Assembly: GCF_030317205.1 (NCBI RefSeq)
Contig: NZ_JASZYB010000002.1
Span: 672,501-736,500 of the forward strand
Direction of reading: 5' to 3'
Length of the DNA stretch: 64,000 nucleotides
DNA from: Variovorax sp. J2L1-78
GTDB taxonomy: Bacteria; Pseudomonadota; Gammaproteobacteria; Burkholderiales; Burkholderiaceae_C
The position numbers and the translations under genes were made by a program. Below are positions 28,703 through 39,459 of this stretch, one piece after another (positions within the stretch are counted from its first letter, which is position 1; the number at the start of each line of letters is the position of its first letter). Under the pieces are notes generated by a model that ran no database searches, was not told the DNA's origin, and was given only the letters and a program-made list of their open reading frames with translations.

Positions 28703-29791
28703 TCAGACCCGGCCGTACGCGAAGCCGACCAGCGGCTGCGTGCCTTCGACCTCGTCGATCACGCGCAGCAGCGGCGTGAGTTCGGTGTAGCGGCTGGTGG
28801 TAGCGCGGATGTAGGCGATGAAGCGCGGCGTGTCGGCCAGGTACTTCGGCTTGCCGTCGCGCAGGGTCAGCCGCGCGAAGATGCCGGCCACCTTCAGGTG
28901 GCGCTGCAGGCCCATCCATTCGACCGCGCGGTAGAACTCGCCGAAGTCCTCGTGCACCGGCAGGCCGGCCTTGCGCGCCTGCTGCCAGTAGCGCACGGTG
29001 ATGTCGAGCACGAAGTCCTCGTCCCAGCTCAGAAAGGCGTCACGCATCAGGCTGGCGATGTCGTAGGTGATGGGACCGTAGACCGCGTCCTGGAAGTCCA
29101 GCACGCCCAGCGGTCCGCCGTCGTCGGCCACCATCAGGTTGCGTGGCATGAAGTCGCGGTGCACGTAGACGCTCGGCGCGGCCAGGTTGTGCGCGACGAT
29201 GGCCTTGAAGGCGCGCTCGAGGCGTTCCTTGATCACGCCTTCGACCGCGACGCCGCGGTGCTGCGCGATATACCACTGCGGGAACAGCGCCAGCTCGCGT
29301 TCGAGCAGGGCGCTGTCATAGGGCGGCAGCACGCCGGGCTTGGACGCCAGCTGCCAGGCGATCAACGCGTCGATGGCCTGGCCGTACAGCGGGCGACTCG
29401 CGTCGGCGTTCGCCGGGTCGATCACGTCGAGCATCGTGCGGCTGCCCAGGTCGTCGAGCAGCAGGAAGCCGTCGGCCGTGTCCCATTCGAGCACCTGGGG
29501 CGCCTTCACGCCGGCGTCGGTCATGCGTTGGGCGATCTCGACGAAGGGCGCGCTGTTCTCTTTGTCGGGCGGCGCATCCATCACGATGCGGGTGCGCGCT
29601 TCGCCGGCCGTGTCGATGCGGAAATAGCGGCGGAAGCTGGCGTCGGCCGAGGCCAGCCGCACGGTCTGGGGGATCAGCTGATGGGCCGGCGCGATGCGGT
29701 CGAGCCAGCGCCCGAAGGCCGCTGCGCGGGCCGGGTCGCTCCAGGCAATGGAAGGGGCGGCGCCGGCGGCCGGGTTCGGGGATGCGGTCAT
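28703..29791 (-). CDS. amgK: N-acetylmuramate/N-acetylglucosamine anomeric kinase
   Basis: Aminoglycoside-phosphotransferase-fold kinase that phosphorylates MurNAc at C1 in the cell-wall recycling route that feeds UDP-MurNAc directly. The 362-residue protein has the catalytic loop H211-R-D213-F-M-P-R-N-L and the metal motif LDFQDAV. Divergent from lptD, as in Pseudomonas where amgK-murU sit beside lptD; here murU is not adjacent but at 55.6-56.3 kb. A TAGAAT -10 lies 9 nt upstream of the ATG, so the message may be nearly leaderless. Confidence 0.9.
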   Translation of the reverse strand: MTASPNPAAGAAPSIAWSDPARAAAFGRWLDRIAPAHQLIPQTVRLASADASFRRYFRIDTAGEARTRIVMDAPPDKENSAPFVEIAQRMTDAGVKAPQVLEWDTADGFLLLDDLGSRTMLDVIDPANADASRPLYGQAIDALIAWQLASKPGVLPPYDSALLERELALFPQWYIAQHRGVAVEGVIKERLERAFKAIVAHNLAAPSVYVHRDFMPRNLMVADDGGPLGVLDFQDAVYGPITYDIASLMRDAFLSWDEDFVLDITVRYWQQARKAGLPVHEDFGEFYRAVEWMGLQRHLKVAGIFARLTLRDGKPKYLADTPRFIAYIRATTSRYTELTPLLRVIDEVEGTQPLVGFAYGRV

Positions 29792-29800
29792 GGATAATCG

Positions 29801-29806
29801 ATTCTA
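29801..29806 (-). promoter_or_regulatory. -10 element of amgK
   Basis: On the minus strand TAGAAT, 9 nt before the amgK ATG, which leaves a 5' leader of only about 2-4 nt. Confidence 0.45.
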
Positions 29807-30000
29807 CAAATGGCCTTCTCAGGCCCTGGGCGAACACCCCCGTTCGCAGCCCCCTTTCCCTCGACGATCTTTCCTCGACGATCCGTGACGCTCCTGCCCA
29901 TGTTCGAATTGAATTGCCCTCGTGCCTGGCCCGCCGTGTCCCCGCTGCCCGCCGCGACGTGGGCGCCGGGTGCTGCCGAAGCGACCGGGCGGAGGGGCGA

Positions 30001-32391
30001 ATGAGCCGGCCCCAGCGCCCCCCCCTGCCGCTGGCCCTCCTGACGCTGGCCCTGTGGCAGGCGCAAGGCGCATTCGCACAGGAGGCCGCCTGGATCGACG
30101 CGCCGCTGCAGCTGCGGCGCACACCGCAACTGGTCGAAACCATCCCGACCACCGAGCGCGGTCTGCGTCCTAGCTTCGTCGACGGCGACCGCATCTCGGG
30201 CCGGCCCGATCTGGAGACCGTGGTCGAGGGCAACGCCTCGCTGCGGCGCGGTGACACGGTGATCCGTGCCGACCGCCTCGAGTACTACCAGCCCGACGAC
30301 CTCGCCAAGGCGCAGGGCAACGTCCGGGTGAACCAGGGCGGCAACGTCTACGAAGGCCCGGAGCTGCAGCTGAAGGTCGAGACCTTCGAGGGCTTCTTCA
30401 ACAACGTGCGCTACCAGTTCCTCGAGACCGGGGGCAACGGCAACGCCGATCGCATCGACTTCGTCGACGCGAACATCTCGGTGGCGCGGCATGCCACCTA
30501 CACCACCTGCCGGCGCGAAGACTATCCGGGCTGGGTGCCCGCCTGGCTGCTGACCGCCGCCACCCTGACCACCGACACCGAGGAGAGCGTCGGCATCGCG
30601 ACCGACGCGCGCCTGAGCTTCATGGGCGTCAGCTCGCCCGCGCTGCCGTCGATCAGCTTCCCGCTGAACAACCAGCGCAAGAGCGGCTTGCTGCCGCCGG
30701 TCTTCGGCATGGACAGCGTCAACGGCATCGAGCTGCAGATGCCCTACTACTGGAACATCGCACCGAACCGCGACGCGACGCTGACGCCGACGGTCATGAC
30801 CAAGCGCGGCATCAACCTGGGCAGCGAGTTTCGCTACCTGGAGAACACCTACAGCGGTGTCTTGCGGGCCGACTACATGCCGTCGGACCAGCTGCGCGAC
30901 CGCGATCGCTGGGGCCTCTGGACCACGCACAACCAGACCTTCGATCCGAAGCCCTTCGGGCTCGATGGCCTCGCGGGCACGCTGCGCATCAACCGGGTGA
31001 GCGACAACGACTACTGGCGCGACTTCTCCCGCACGCCGACCCTGAGCTCGCGTCTGCTGGACAGCGAGGCCTCGCTCAACTGGGCCAAGGGCGACTGGTA
31101 CGGCCAGGTGCGTGCGCTGTCGTACCAGACCCTGCAGTATTCGCTCTCGCCGATCACGCCGCCCTACGACCGCATGCCGCAGCTCACGGCGAACAACATC
31201 CAGTACGACTGGAACGGCTTCGACGTCAGCACCTCGCTGGACTACACCCGCTTCAAGGCCGACTCGCAGTACGCGCCGCTGCTCAACGGGCGGCGCCAGC
31301 CCGACGGCGAGCGCGCCTTCGGCATCCTACAGGTCAGCCGGCCCTGGATCACGCCAGGCACCTTCGTCATCCCGAAGGTGCAGTTGCACGCGACGTCCTA
31401 CCAGTTCGACGGGCCGCTGGCCAACGGATCGAATTCGGCGAGCCGGACCGTGCCGACCTTCAGCATCGACAGCGGAATGGTGTTCGAACGCGACACCAGC
31501 CTGTTCGGGCGCTCGTTCCGCCAGACGCTGGAGCCGCGCCTGTTCTACGTGCGTACGCCCTACCGCGACCAGAGCCAGCTGCCGCTGTACGACACCGCGG
31601 CCAATGACTTCAACTTCGCGACCATCTACACCGAGAACGCGTTTTCGGGCAACGACCGGATCTCCGACAGCAACGTGCTGACGGGCGGCGTCAGCACCCG
31701 GCTGATCGACCCCGACACCGGCGCCGAGGCAGCCCGCTTCGGCGTCGCGCAGCGCTTTCGCTTCAGCGATCAGCGCGTCACGCTACCTGGGGTGTCGCCG
31801 GTCACAGACCGCCTGAGCGACATCCTGGTGGGCGCCCAGATCAACTGGACCTCGAAGTGGACCGCGGACACCACCGTCCAGTACAACCCCGACTCCCGGC
31901 GTTCGGAGCGCAGCACCATCACCGCCCGCTACAACCCGGGGCCGTACCGCACCATCAATGCGGCGTACCGCTACCAAGCCGACAGCAGCACCTTGGCCAA
32001 TGACGGCAACAAGTCGATCGACATCGGCTGGCAATGGCCGCTCAATGACCTGTGGGGCGACAAGGGCAAGAACCTCGGCCCGGGCCGGGGCGAAGGCGGC
32101 GGCCGCTGGTATGCCGTGGGCCGCATGAACTACAGCCTGAAGGACAGCAAGCTCACCGACGGCGTAATCGGCGTCGAATACGATGGTTGCTGCTGGATCG
32201 GGCGCGTGGTGCTGGAACGTTTGTCCACCGGACAGGTCTCAGCAGCCACCCGGATCATGTTCCAGATCGAGTTCGTCGGCTTTGCGGCCGTCGGCGCGAG
32301 CCCCTTGAAGACGCTGTCGCAGAACATCCAGCGCTACCAGCCGCTGCGCCAGCCCGGCGAGACACCGAGCCGCTTCACCAATTACGACTGA
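30001..32391 (+). CDS. lptD: LPS assembly outer-membrane protein LptD
   Basis: Forms with LptE the outer-membrane translocon that inserts LPS. The 796-residue protein starts at ATG 30001 with GGAGGGG upstream and has a signal peptide ending AQGAFAQ. The N-terminal OstA/jellyroll domain carries the motif GDTVIRADRLEYYQPDD, followed by the 26-strand barrel (SFPLNNQRKSGLLPP). Cysteines are C170 and the pair C730-C731; the N-terminal cysteine present in E. coli is missing, so only one inter-domain disulfide is possible. It is followed by surA, whose product folds LptD. Confidence 0.95.
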   Translation: MSRPQRPPLPLALLTLALWQAQGAFAQEAAWIDAPLQLRRTPQLVETIPTTERGLRPSFVDGDRISGRPDLETVVEGNASLRRGDTVIRADRLEYYQPDDLAKAQGNVRVNQGGNVYEGPELQLKVETFEGFFNNVRYQFLETGGNGNADRIDFVDANISVARHATYTTCRREDYPGWVPAWLLTAATLTTDTEESVGIATDARLSFMGVSSPALPSISFPLNNQRKSGLLPPVFGMDSVNGIELQMPYYWNIAPNRDATLTPTVMTKRGINLGSEFRYLENTYSGVLRADYMPSDQLRDRDRWGLWTTHNQTFDPKPFGLDGLAGTLRINRVSDNDYWRDFSRTPTLSSRLLDSEASLNWAKGDWYGQVRALSYQTLQYSLSPITPPYDRMPQLTANNIQYDWNGFDVSTSLDYTRFKADSQYAPLLNGRRQPDGERAFGILQVSRPWITPGTFVIPKVQLHATSYQFDGPLANGSNSASRTVPTFSIDSGMVFERDTSLFGRSFRQTLEPRLFYVRTPYRDQSQLPLYDTAANDFNFATIYTENAFSGNDRISDSNVLTGGVSTRLIDPDTGAEAARFGVAQRFRFSDQRVTLPGVSPVTDRLSDILVGAQINWTSKWTADTTVQYNPDSRRSERSTITARYNPGPYRTINAAYRYQADSSTLANDGNKSIDIGWQWPLNDLWGDKGKNLGPGRGEGGGRWYAVGRMNYSLKDSKLTDGVIGVEYDGCCWIGRVVLERLSTGQVSAATRIMFQIEFVGFAAVGASPLKTLSQNIQRYQPLRQPGETPSRFTNYD

Positions 32392-32402
32392 GTCACCCAA
32401 TA

Positions 32403-33821
32403 ATGAAACGCTTCCGTTCCACCGCCATCTGGGCCTGCCTGGGCGCACTGATGCTCGCATCGGCCGCGCAGGCACAGGGCCTCGGCCTGCGCCCGAGCGG
32501 CGGCACCGGCATCACCGACATCATGCGCGGCGGGCCGCGTGTGAACGCGACCGCACCGGGTGCCGCGGTGCCTGCGGCGCCGGTAGTCACCGGGCAGCGG
32601 TCGGCCGAGTACATCGTGGCCTTGGTCAATTCCGAGCCGATCACCAACACCGAGGTGCAAAAGCGTGCAACCCGCATCCTTCAACAGAACCCCGACGCGC
32701 AGCGCCTGCCGCGCCCGGAACTGAACCGCCTGGTGCTCGAGCGGCTCGTCTCCGAACGGGCGCAGCTGCAGGTGGCCAAAGAGGTCGGCATCAAGATCGA
32801 CGATCTCGCCATCGACCAGGCCGAACAGCTGGTGGCGCGGCAGAACCAGGTGAGCCTGGACGACCTCTACCGCCGCATCGCCGCCGACGGCATCACCAAA
32901 CAGGAATTCCGTGCCGACCTGCGCGACCAGCTCACGCTGACCCGGGTGCGGGAGCGCGAGGTCAACTCCCGCGTCAAGGTCAGCGACACCGAGGTCGAGC
33001 AGTTCCTGCAGGAACAGCGCAGCGGCAACGCGGCGCTGTCGCCCGAAATCAACCTCGCGCACGTGATGGTCGCGGTGCCGGAAGATGCCAGCGAGGCGCA
33101 GGTGAAGGCGCTGCAGCAAAAGGCGCAGGGCATCGCACAACGCGCCATCGCGGGCGAAGACTTCGCCAAACTGGCGAGCGAGAACTCCGACTCGCCCGAC
33201 CGTGCGAACGGCGGCGCGCTCGGGCTGCGTTCGGCCGACCGCTACCCGCCCCTGTTCGTCGAGGCGACCCAGGCCACGCCGGTCAACGGCATCGTCGGCC
33301 CGGTGCGTTCGGGCGCCGGGTTCCATGTGATCAAGGTGCTGGCCAAGGGCCGGGCGGGCTCCGCCGAAGGCGTGGTCACGCAGACGCAGGTGCGCCACCT
33401 CCTGCTGCGCAACGACGAGAAGCGCAGCACGGCCCAGGCCATTGCGCAGCTCGCCGAGTTCAAGCGGCGTATCCAGGCCGGTACGGCGGACTTCGCGGGT
33501 CTGGCGCGCGACAACTCCGAAGACGGCAGCGCCAAGGACGGCGGCGACCTCGGTTGGGGCCGCCCCGGCCAGTTCGTGCCGGAGTTCGAGGAAGCGATGG
33601 ACCGCCTGGCCCCCGGCCAGATCAGCGACCCCGTCGTGTCGCGTTTCGGCGTGCACCTGATCCAGGTGCTCGGCCGCCGTGAGGCCAAGCTGAGCCAGAC
33701 CGAGCAGCGTGAAGCCGCGCGCGCGGTGTTGAAGGACAAGAAGACGGACGAGGCCTTCGAGACCTGGGTGCAGGAAACCCGCGGGCGGGCCTACGTCGAA
33801 CTGCGCGAGCCGCCGCAGTAA
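32403..33821 (+). CDS. surA: periplasmic chaperone/peptidyl-prolyl isomerase SurA
   Basis: Main periplasmic chaperone for outer-membrane beta-barrels. The 472-residue protein has a signal peptide ([18 protein letters not shown]...AQA), an N-terminal chaperone domain ([19 protein letters not shown]) and two parvulin domains ([12 protein letters not shown]..., [11 protein letters not shown]...). It lies 11 bp after lptD, an order kept across many proteobacteria. Confidence 0.95.
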   Translation: MKRFRSTAIWACLGALMLASAAQAQGLGLRPSGGTGITDIMRGGPRVNATAPGAAVPAAPVVTGQRSAEYIVALVNSEPITNTEVQKRATRILQQNPDAQRLPRPELNRLVLERLVSERAQLQVAKEVGIKIDDLAIDQAEQLVARQNQVSLDDLYRRIAADGITKQEFRADLRDQLTLTRVREREVNSRVKVSDTEVEQFLQEQRSGNAALSPEINLAHVMVAVPEDASEAQVKALQQKAQGIAQRAIAGEDFAKLASENSDSPDRANGGALGLRSADRYPPLFVEATQATPVNGIVGPVRSGAGFHVIKVLAKGRAGSAEGVVTQTQVRHLLLRNDEKRSTAQAIAQLAEFKRRIQAGTADFAGLARDNSEDGSAKDGGDLGWGRPGQFVPEFEEAMDRLAPGQISDPVVSRFGVHLIQVLGRREAKLSQTEQREAARAVLKDKKTDEAFETWVQETRGRAYVELREPPQ

Positions 33822-33838
33822 ATGAGGCACCTGGCCTG

Positions 33839-34642
33839 ATGGCCCAGCACATCGCGCGCAAGCGCTTCGGCCAGCACTTCCTGTCGGACGGCGGGATCAT
33901 CGACGCGATCGTGCAGGGCATCGCCCCGCAGCCGGGCGACGCGATGGTCGAGATCGGACCTGGCCTGGCGGCGCTCACGCAGCCGCTGGTCGAGCGGCTG
34001 GGGCGGCTCACGGTGATCGAGCTCGACCGCGACCTGGCCAAGCGGCTGCGGGAGCACGGCCAGCTCGACGTGATCGAGTCCGATGTCCTCAAGGTCGATT
34101 TCGCGGCGCTGGCCGCCCGGCTCGCGGGCGATCCGCGCCAACCGCTGCGCGTGGTGGGCAACCTGCCCTACAACATCTCCACGCCCATCCTCTTTCATCT
34201 GCTGGGCTTCGCGCACCTGATCGCCGACCAGCACTTCATGCTGCAGAAGGAAGTGATCGACCGCATGGTGGCGAGGCCGGCCACGTCCGACTACAGCCGG
34301 CTGAGCGTGATGCTGCAGTGGCGCTACGCCATGGAGAACATCCTCTTTGTCCCGCCGGAGAGCTTCGAGCCGCCGCCGCGTGTGGACAGTGCTGTGGTGC
34401 GCATGGTGCCGTTCGCACAGCCGCCGGTACTCGATGCCGCACGGCTTGGCGAAATCGTGCAGGTCGCCTTCAGCCAGCGCCGCAAGATCCTGCGGCATAC
34501 GCTGGGCAAATGGCTGGACGAACACGGCTTCAGTGGCCCCTTCGACGCGCAGCGCCGTGCCGAGGAGGTGCCGGTGGCCGAGTACGTGGCCCTGGCACAG
34601 GCAGTTCCGCCCGCACCTGCCCCCCTCGTCTTGAGCGGCTAA
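33839..34642 (+). CDS. rsmA: 16S rRNA (adenine1518-N6/adenine1519-N6)-dimethyltransferase
   Basis: Dimethylates A1518 and A1519 of 16S rRNA; loss gives kasugamycin resistance. The 267-residue protein shows KRFGQHFL, motif [10 protein letters not shown] and the catalytic NLPY motif (GNLPYNIS). It follows surA by 17 bp; pdxA, which lies between surA and rsmA in enterobacteria, is absent here. Confidence 0.95.
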   Translation: MAQHIARKRFGQHFLSDGGIIDAIVQGIAPQPGDAMVEIGPGLAALTQPLVERLGRLTVIELDRDLAKRLREHGQLDVIESDVLKVDFAALAARLAGDPRQPLRVVGNLPYNISTPILFHLLGFAHLIADQHFMLQKEVIDRMVARPATSDYSRLSVMLQWRYAMENILFVPPESFEPPPRVDSAVVRMVPFAQPPVLDAARLGEIVQVAFSQRRKILRHTLGKWLDEHGFSGPFDAQRRAEEVPVAEYVALAQAVPPAPAPLVLSG

Positions 34643-34653
34643 AGCGCGCCAAG

Positions 34654-34682
34654 AAAAAAGCCCGTCATCGACGGGCTTTTTT
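34654..34682. terminator. bidirectional intrinsic terminator
   Basis: An 8-bp stem (agcccgtc / gacgggct) with a 3-nt loop, flanked by AAAAAA on the left and TTTTTT on the right. It serves rsmA on the plus strand and the barstar operon on the minus strand. Confidence 0.9.
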
Positions 34683-34684
34683 CA

Positions 34685-34903
34685 TCAGGCGGCGGCGAGC
34701 CAGTATCCCGCGTTGAAGGGGCTGCTCATGCGCAGCGCCAGCGGTGACACGTCGACCAACTTGTCGGTCGGCATCTTCTCTGCGGTGGGGTCGACCGGCG
34801 CGATGTCGATGCCGACGACCGGCACGCTACCCTCTTGAGCCTCGTTCGCCCGTTCTGCTTGGCTGGTGGATGCAGAACGGGCTACAGAAAAGAATAGAAG
34901 CAC
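34685..34903 (-). CDS. small hypothetical protein downstream of barstar
   Basis: A 72-codon frame starting with GTG inside the last codons of the barstar gene (22-bp overlap) and ending right at the terminator. The product has no recognisable domain; it ends with MSSPFNAGYWLAAA. A strong 11-bp hairpin (gcccgttctgc / gcagaacgggc, 34848-34882) lies in its first third, just after the barstar stop, which argues against efficient translation. It may be a chance frame or a gene remnant. Confidence 0.25.
   Translation of the reverse strand: MLLFFSVARSASTSQAERANEAQEGSVPVVGIDIAPVDPTAEKMPTDKLVDVSPLALRMSSPFNAGYWLAAA
34848..34882 (-). terminator. hairpin just after the barstar stop
   Basis: Perfect 11-bp inverted repeat with a 13-nt loop that begins at the barstar TAG. 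It has no T-run, so it is more likely an mRNA-stabilising or pausing hairpin; the true terminator is at 34654-34682. Confidence 0.4.
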
Positions 34904-35367
34904 CTGAACGGGATCTTCCGGTCACCCCAGTAGTCCGAGGCGTCACGGAAGATGTCGAGCAGCTGTTCGCGGGCTTCCTTGTCGAACTTGGCATTGGCCG
35001 GGATCTGTTCCAGCACCACCACGAAACCAGGCTGCGGGCCTGATTTATGCAACGGGTCGGTCATGCAGTCGTACAGCGCGTCGAAATTCTTCCCGAAGTG
35101 GGCCGGGAAGGTGAATTGCTGTGCGATCAGGTCGAGCACGTCCTGCTTCGACTGGGCGTTGGCCAGGTTCGCATACAGGAAGTGCTGCCCGGACGCGTTC
35201 GCGGCATCCTGCAGGTCGTTCACGCGGAAGGCGCGAATCGACTGCACGATGTTGGGTCGCACGGCACGAAGGGATAAGGTCATCTCCGCTGGTCTTTCCA
35301 TGGTTGTCGTCGTCATCATTTCCTTGGGGCGCGCTGGGGCGCTGCTCCCATCCAGTTCATCGGTCAT
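34882..35367 (-). CDS. barstar-family ribonuclease inhibitor
   Basis: A 161-residue cytoplasmic protein. The barstar fold occupies about residues 70-161, with DLQDAANASGQHFLYANLAN, FPAHFGKNFDALYDCMTD and the acidic inhibitor helix; FGKNFDALYDCMTD is diagnostic. The N-terminal 60 residues are variable. Its ATG (35367) overlaps the stop of the upstream RNase gene by 4 bp, so toxin and inhibitor are translationally coupled. It protects the cell from its own RNase. Confidence 0.88.
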   Translation of the reverse strand: MTDELDGSSAPARPKEMMTTTTMERPAEMTLSLRAVRPNIVQSIRAFRVNDLQDAANASGQHFLYANLANAQSKQDVLDLIAQQFTFPAHFGKNFDALYDCMTDPLHKSGPQPGFVVVLEQIPANAKFDKEAREQLLDIFRDASDYWGDRKIPFRCFYSFL

Positions 35368-35780
35368 GGCGAAATCCGCCTGAAGCTCGCATAGTGATCT
35401 GCCGTGTACCAGCACGCATCGGGCGCCGCCCGACGCTCACCGCCGCACACGATGCGCCGCGCACCCCGATTGCGGGCGCCCGGCGTATCGACCGTGTATT
35501 CGCGGTAGTGCCCGCGACGCGCGGAAGGCAACAGACGCTCGCGGTTGCCGAACACCGTGCCGTCCTTCTCATGTTGGAACGGACCTCCCTCGAGAATTGC
35601 CTGATAGGTCCGCTGACCTTGGGGCGGCAATTCGCGCAGTGCAATCGATTCCTGGGTCGGCTGCCGCGCTGCCGTCCGGTCGATGTCTCGGGTTTCCCGG
35701 GCACCGGCCCCGGTCGCCAATGCCGCCAGCAGCATGCCGGCGACGGCGAATCGGGACACAGACAACGAGATCGAGGCCAT
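35364..35780 (-). CDS. secreted guanyl-specific ribonuclease (RNase Sa/barnase superfamily)
   Basis: A 138-residue protein with a signal peptide (SRFAVAGMLLAALATGAGA). The mature part has the microbial RNase core: LPPQGQRTYQAILEGGPF, DGTVFGNRERLLP, HYREYTVDTPGARNRGARR and YTADHYASFRR. The likely catalytic residues E94, R109 and H129 are all present. ATG 35780 is chosen because it gives a clean signal peptide, though no ribosome site is evident; an upstream TTG at 35843 is in frame. It degrades single-stranded RNA at G; the extracytoplasmic target is unknown. Confidence 0.85.
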   Translation of the reverse strand: MASISLSVSRFAVAGMLLAALATGAGARETRDIDRTAARQPTQESIALRELPPQGQRTYQAILEGGPFQHEKDGTVFGNRERLLPSARRGHYREYTVDTPGARNRGARRIVCGGERRAAPDACWYTADHYASFRRISP

Positions 35781-35904
35781 GAATGAAATGGTGACCGACG
35801 GGGCACCACAGGAAAAGAGCGAGGGGGCCGAATCAGGGATCAACCTTGGGGTTAACCCGCGAATTCAAGCCCGCCAGTGTGCACCACGGATGCGCAAATA
35901 GCAA

Positions 35905-35931
35905 GCGCCTGCTCAATTATTGAGCAGGCGC
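35905..35931 (-). terminator. terminator-like hairpin after maeB
   Basis: Perfect 12-bp inverted repeat (gcgcctgctcaa / ttgagcaggcgc) with a TTA loop, 50 bp beyond the maeB stop. On the minus strand it is followed by TTGCTATTTG, a broken T-rich tract. Confidence 0.6.
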
Positions 35932-35981
35932 CTGGGGGCATTCGTCGACAGTGAAGTTAGCGACCGCTGTCGCCAATGTGC

Positions 35982-38339
<2,358 letters not shown>

Positions 38340-38525
38340 TGGCAGCGTTCTCCGGCGATCGCTGGCGCGTTGAATGACGCGTCCGCGACACGGTTGTAGG
38401 GGGCGCGATTGTAGACCTCGCCCATTGGAGAGAAGGCCCGAGCCGGGCCGGTGCCGCGTCCGGTCTTGCCGCGCGGCAACGGGAAAACCCGCTCCATGCC
38501 GCGCAAGGCGCTCACCAAAATCCGA

Positions 38526-38536
38526 TTGTCCGACAA
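38526..38536. promoter_or_regulatory. FadR-type operator (TTGTCCGACAA)
   Basis: An 11-bp palindrome that fits the GntR/FadR-subfamily operator form TnGTnnnACnA. It lies 37 bp upstream of the regulator start codon, a position expected for autorepression. Confidence 0.55.
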
Positions 38537-38573
38537 ACGAAACGCGCCGCTGACGAGCGCGAGGAGACATCGA

Positions 38574-39431
38574 TTGACCGGCAGCATTCGCGCACCCCGC
38601 CGCACGGCGGGCAGCCCCTCGTCCGCACGTACCGCGGCACCCGCCGTGCGGCTTGTCGGCGCACCGCCCGCGGACGACGTGTCGATGTTCACCCGGCTTC
38701 GGCTGGAGCCGGCCTACAAGGCCGTGTCGTCGGAGATCGAGCGCAGCATCCTCAGCGGCAAGCTCAAGCCGGGCATGCCGCTGCCGACCGAGCAGAGCCT
38801 GGCCGAGCGCTTCGGCGTGCACCGCTCGACGGTGCGCGAAGCCATCCGCCAGGTCGAACAGGAAGGTCTGGTGCAACGTCGCGAGGGCCGTCGGCTGTTC
38901 GTCACCCTGCCGGGTCTGTACGACCTGGCGCCCCGCGCCGCGCGGCTGCTGCTGTTGCAGCAGACCACCTTCCAGGAGCTGTGGCAGGTCGCCATCACGC
39001 TGGAGCCGCTGGCCGCGCGTCTGGCGGCGGAACATGCCGAGGCCGCCGACCTCGAGGAACTGGCGCACAACACCGCGCTCACGGCCGATCTCCAGGCCCA
39101 CGGGGCCGACTCGGTCGAGCACAACGCCCGGCTGGTGGATCTCGACGTCGAGTTCCACGCGCTGGTCGGCCGTGCCAGCCACAACCGCGCGCTGATGCTG
39201 GCGCGCGAGCCCATCAGCCTGCTCTACAACCCGACGCTGCTGCAGATCCACCTGCACCTGCCGCAATCGAAGGCCCGCAACCTCGCGGCGCACCGCGCGA
39301 TCCTTGACGCGCTGCAGCGGCGCGACGCCGATGCCGCCGCCGAGTGGACGCGCAAGCACATGGTCGATTTTCAAAAGGGTTTCGAGATGACGGGCCTGGA
39401 CATGCGCACGCCCATCGCGAAAGCACGGTAG
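38574..39431 (+). CDS. GntR family (FadR subfamily) transcriptional regulator
   Basis: A 285-residue regulator. The TTG start at 38574 is chosen because it follows GAGGAG with 7-nt spacing; longer ATG frames from 38451 or 38496 would include the operator at 38526. The winged helix (about residues 42-108) contains LPTEQSLAERFGVHRSTVREAIRQVEQEGLVQRREGRR; the FCD ligand domain follows, with the metal-type residues in DVEFHALVGRAS and HRAILDAL. It is 28 bp upstream of the ABC transporter operon and probably controls it in response to its substrate, a carboxylate or related acid. Confidence 0.88.
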   Translation: MTGSIRAPRRTAGSPSSARTAAPAVRLVGAPPADDVSMFTRLRLEPAYKAVSSEIERSILSGKLKPGMPLPTEQSLAERFGVHRSTVREAIRQVEQEGLVQRREGRRLFVTLPGLYDLAPRAARLLLLQQTTFQELWQVAITLEPLAARLAAEHAEAADLEELAHNTALTADLQAHGADSVEHNARLVDLDVEFHALVGRASHNRALMLAREPISLLYNPTLLQIHLHLPQSKARNLAAHRAILDALQRRDADAAAEWTRKHMVDFQKGFEMTGLDMRTPIAKAR

Positions 39432-39459
39432 TTCATCCAAAACGAAGGAGACAAGAGAC

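Noticed and set aside
34685..34903. Small frame after barstar as a third member of a toxin operon
   Set aside because: No domain, GTG start inside barstar, and a strong hairpin over its beginning. Kept only as a low-confidence feature.
35364..35780. RNase as a polymorphic (contact-dependent) toxin tip
   Set aside because: It has its own signal peptide and full-length small RNase fold, with no upstream delivery gene or fusion.
38451..38573. N-terminal extension of the GntR regulator from ATG 38451 or 38496
   Set aside because: The extension is low-complexity, includes the likely operator, and lacks a ribosome site; the TTG at 38574 has a strong one.
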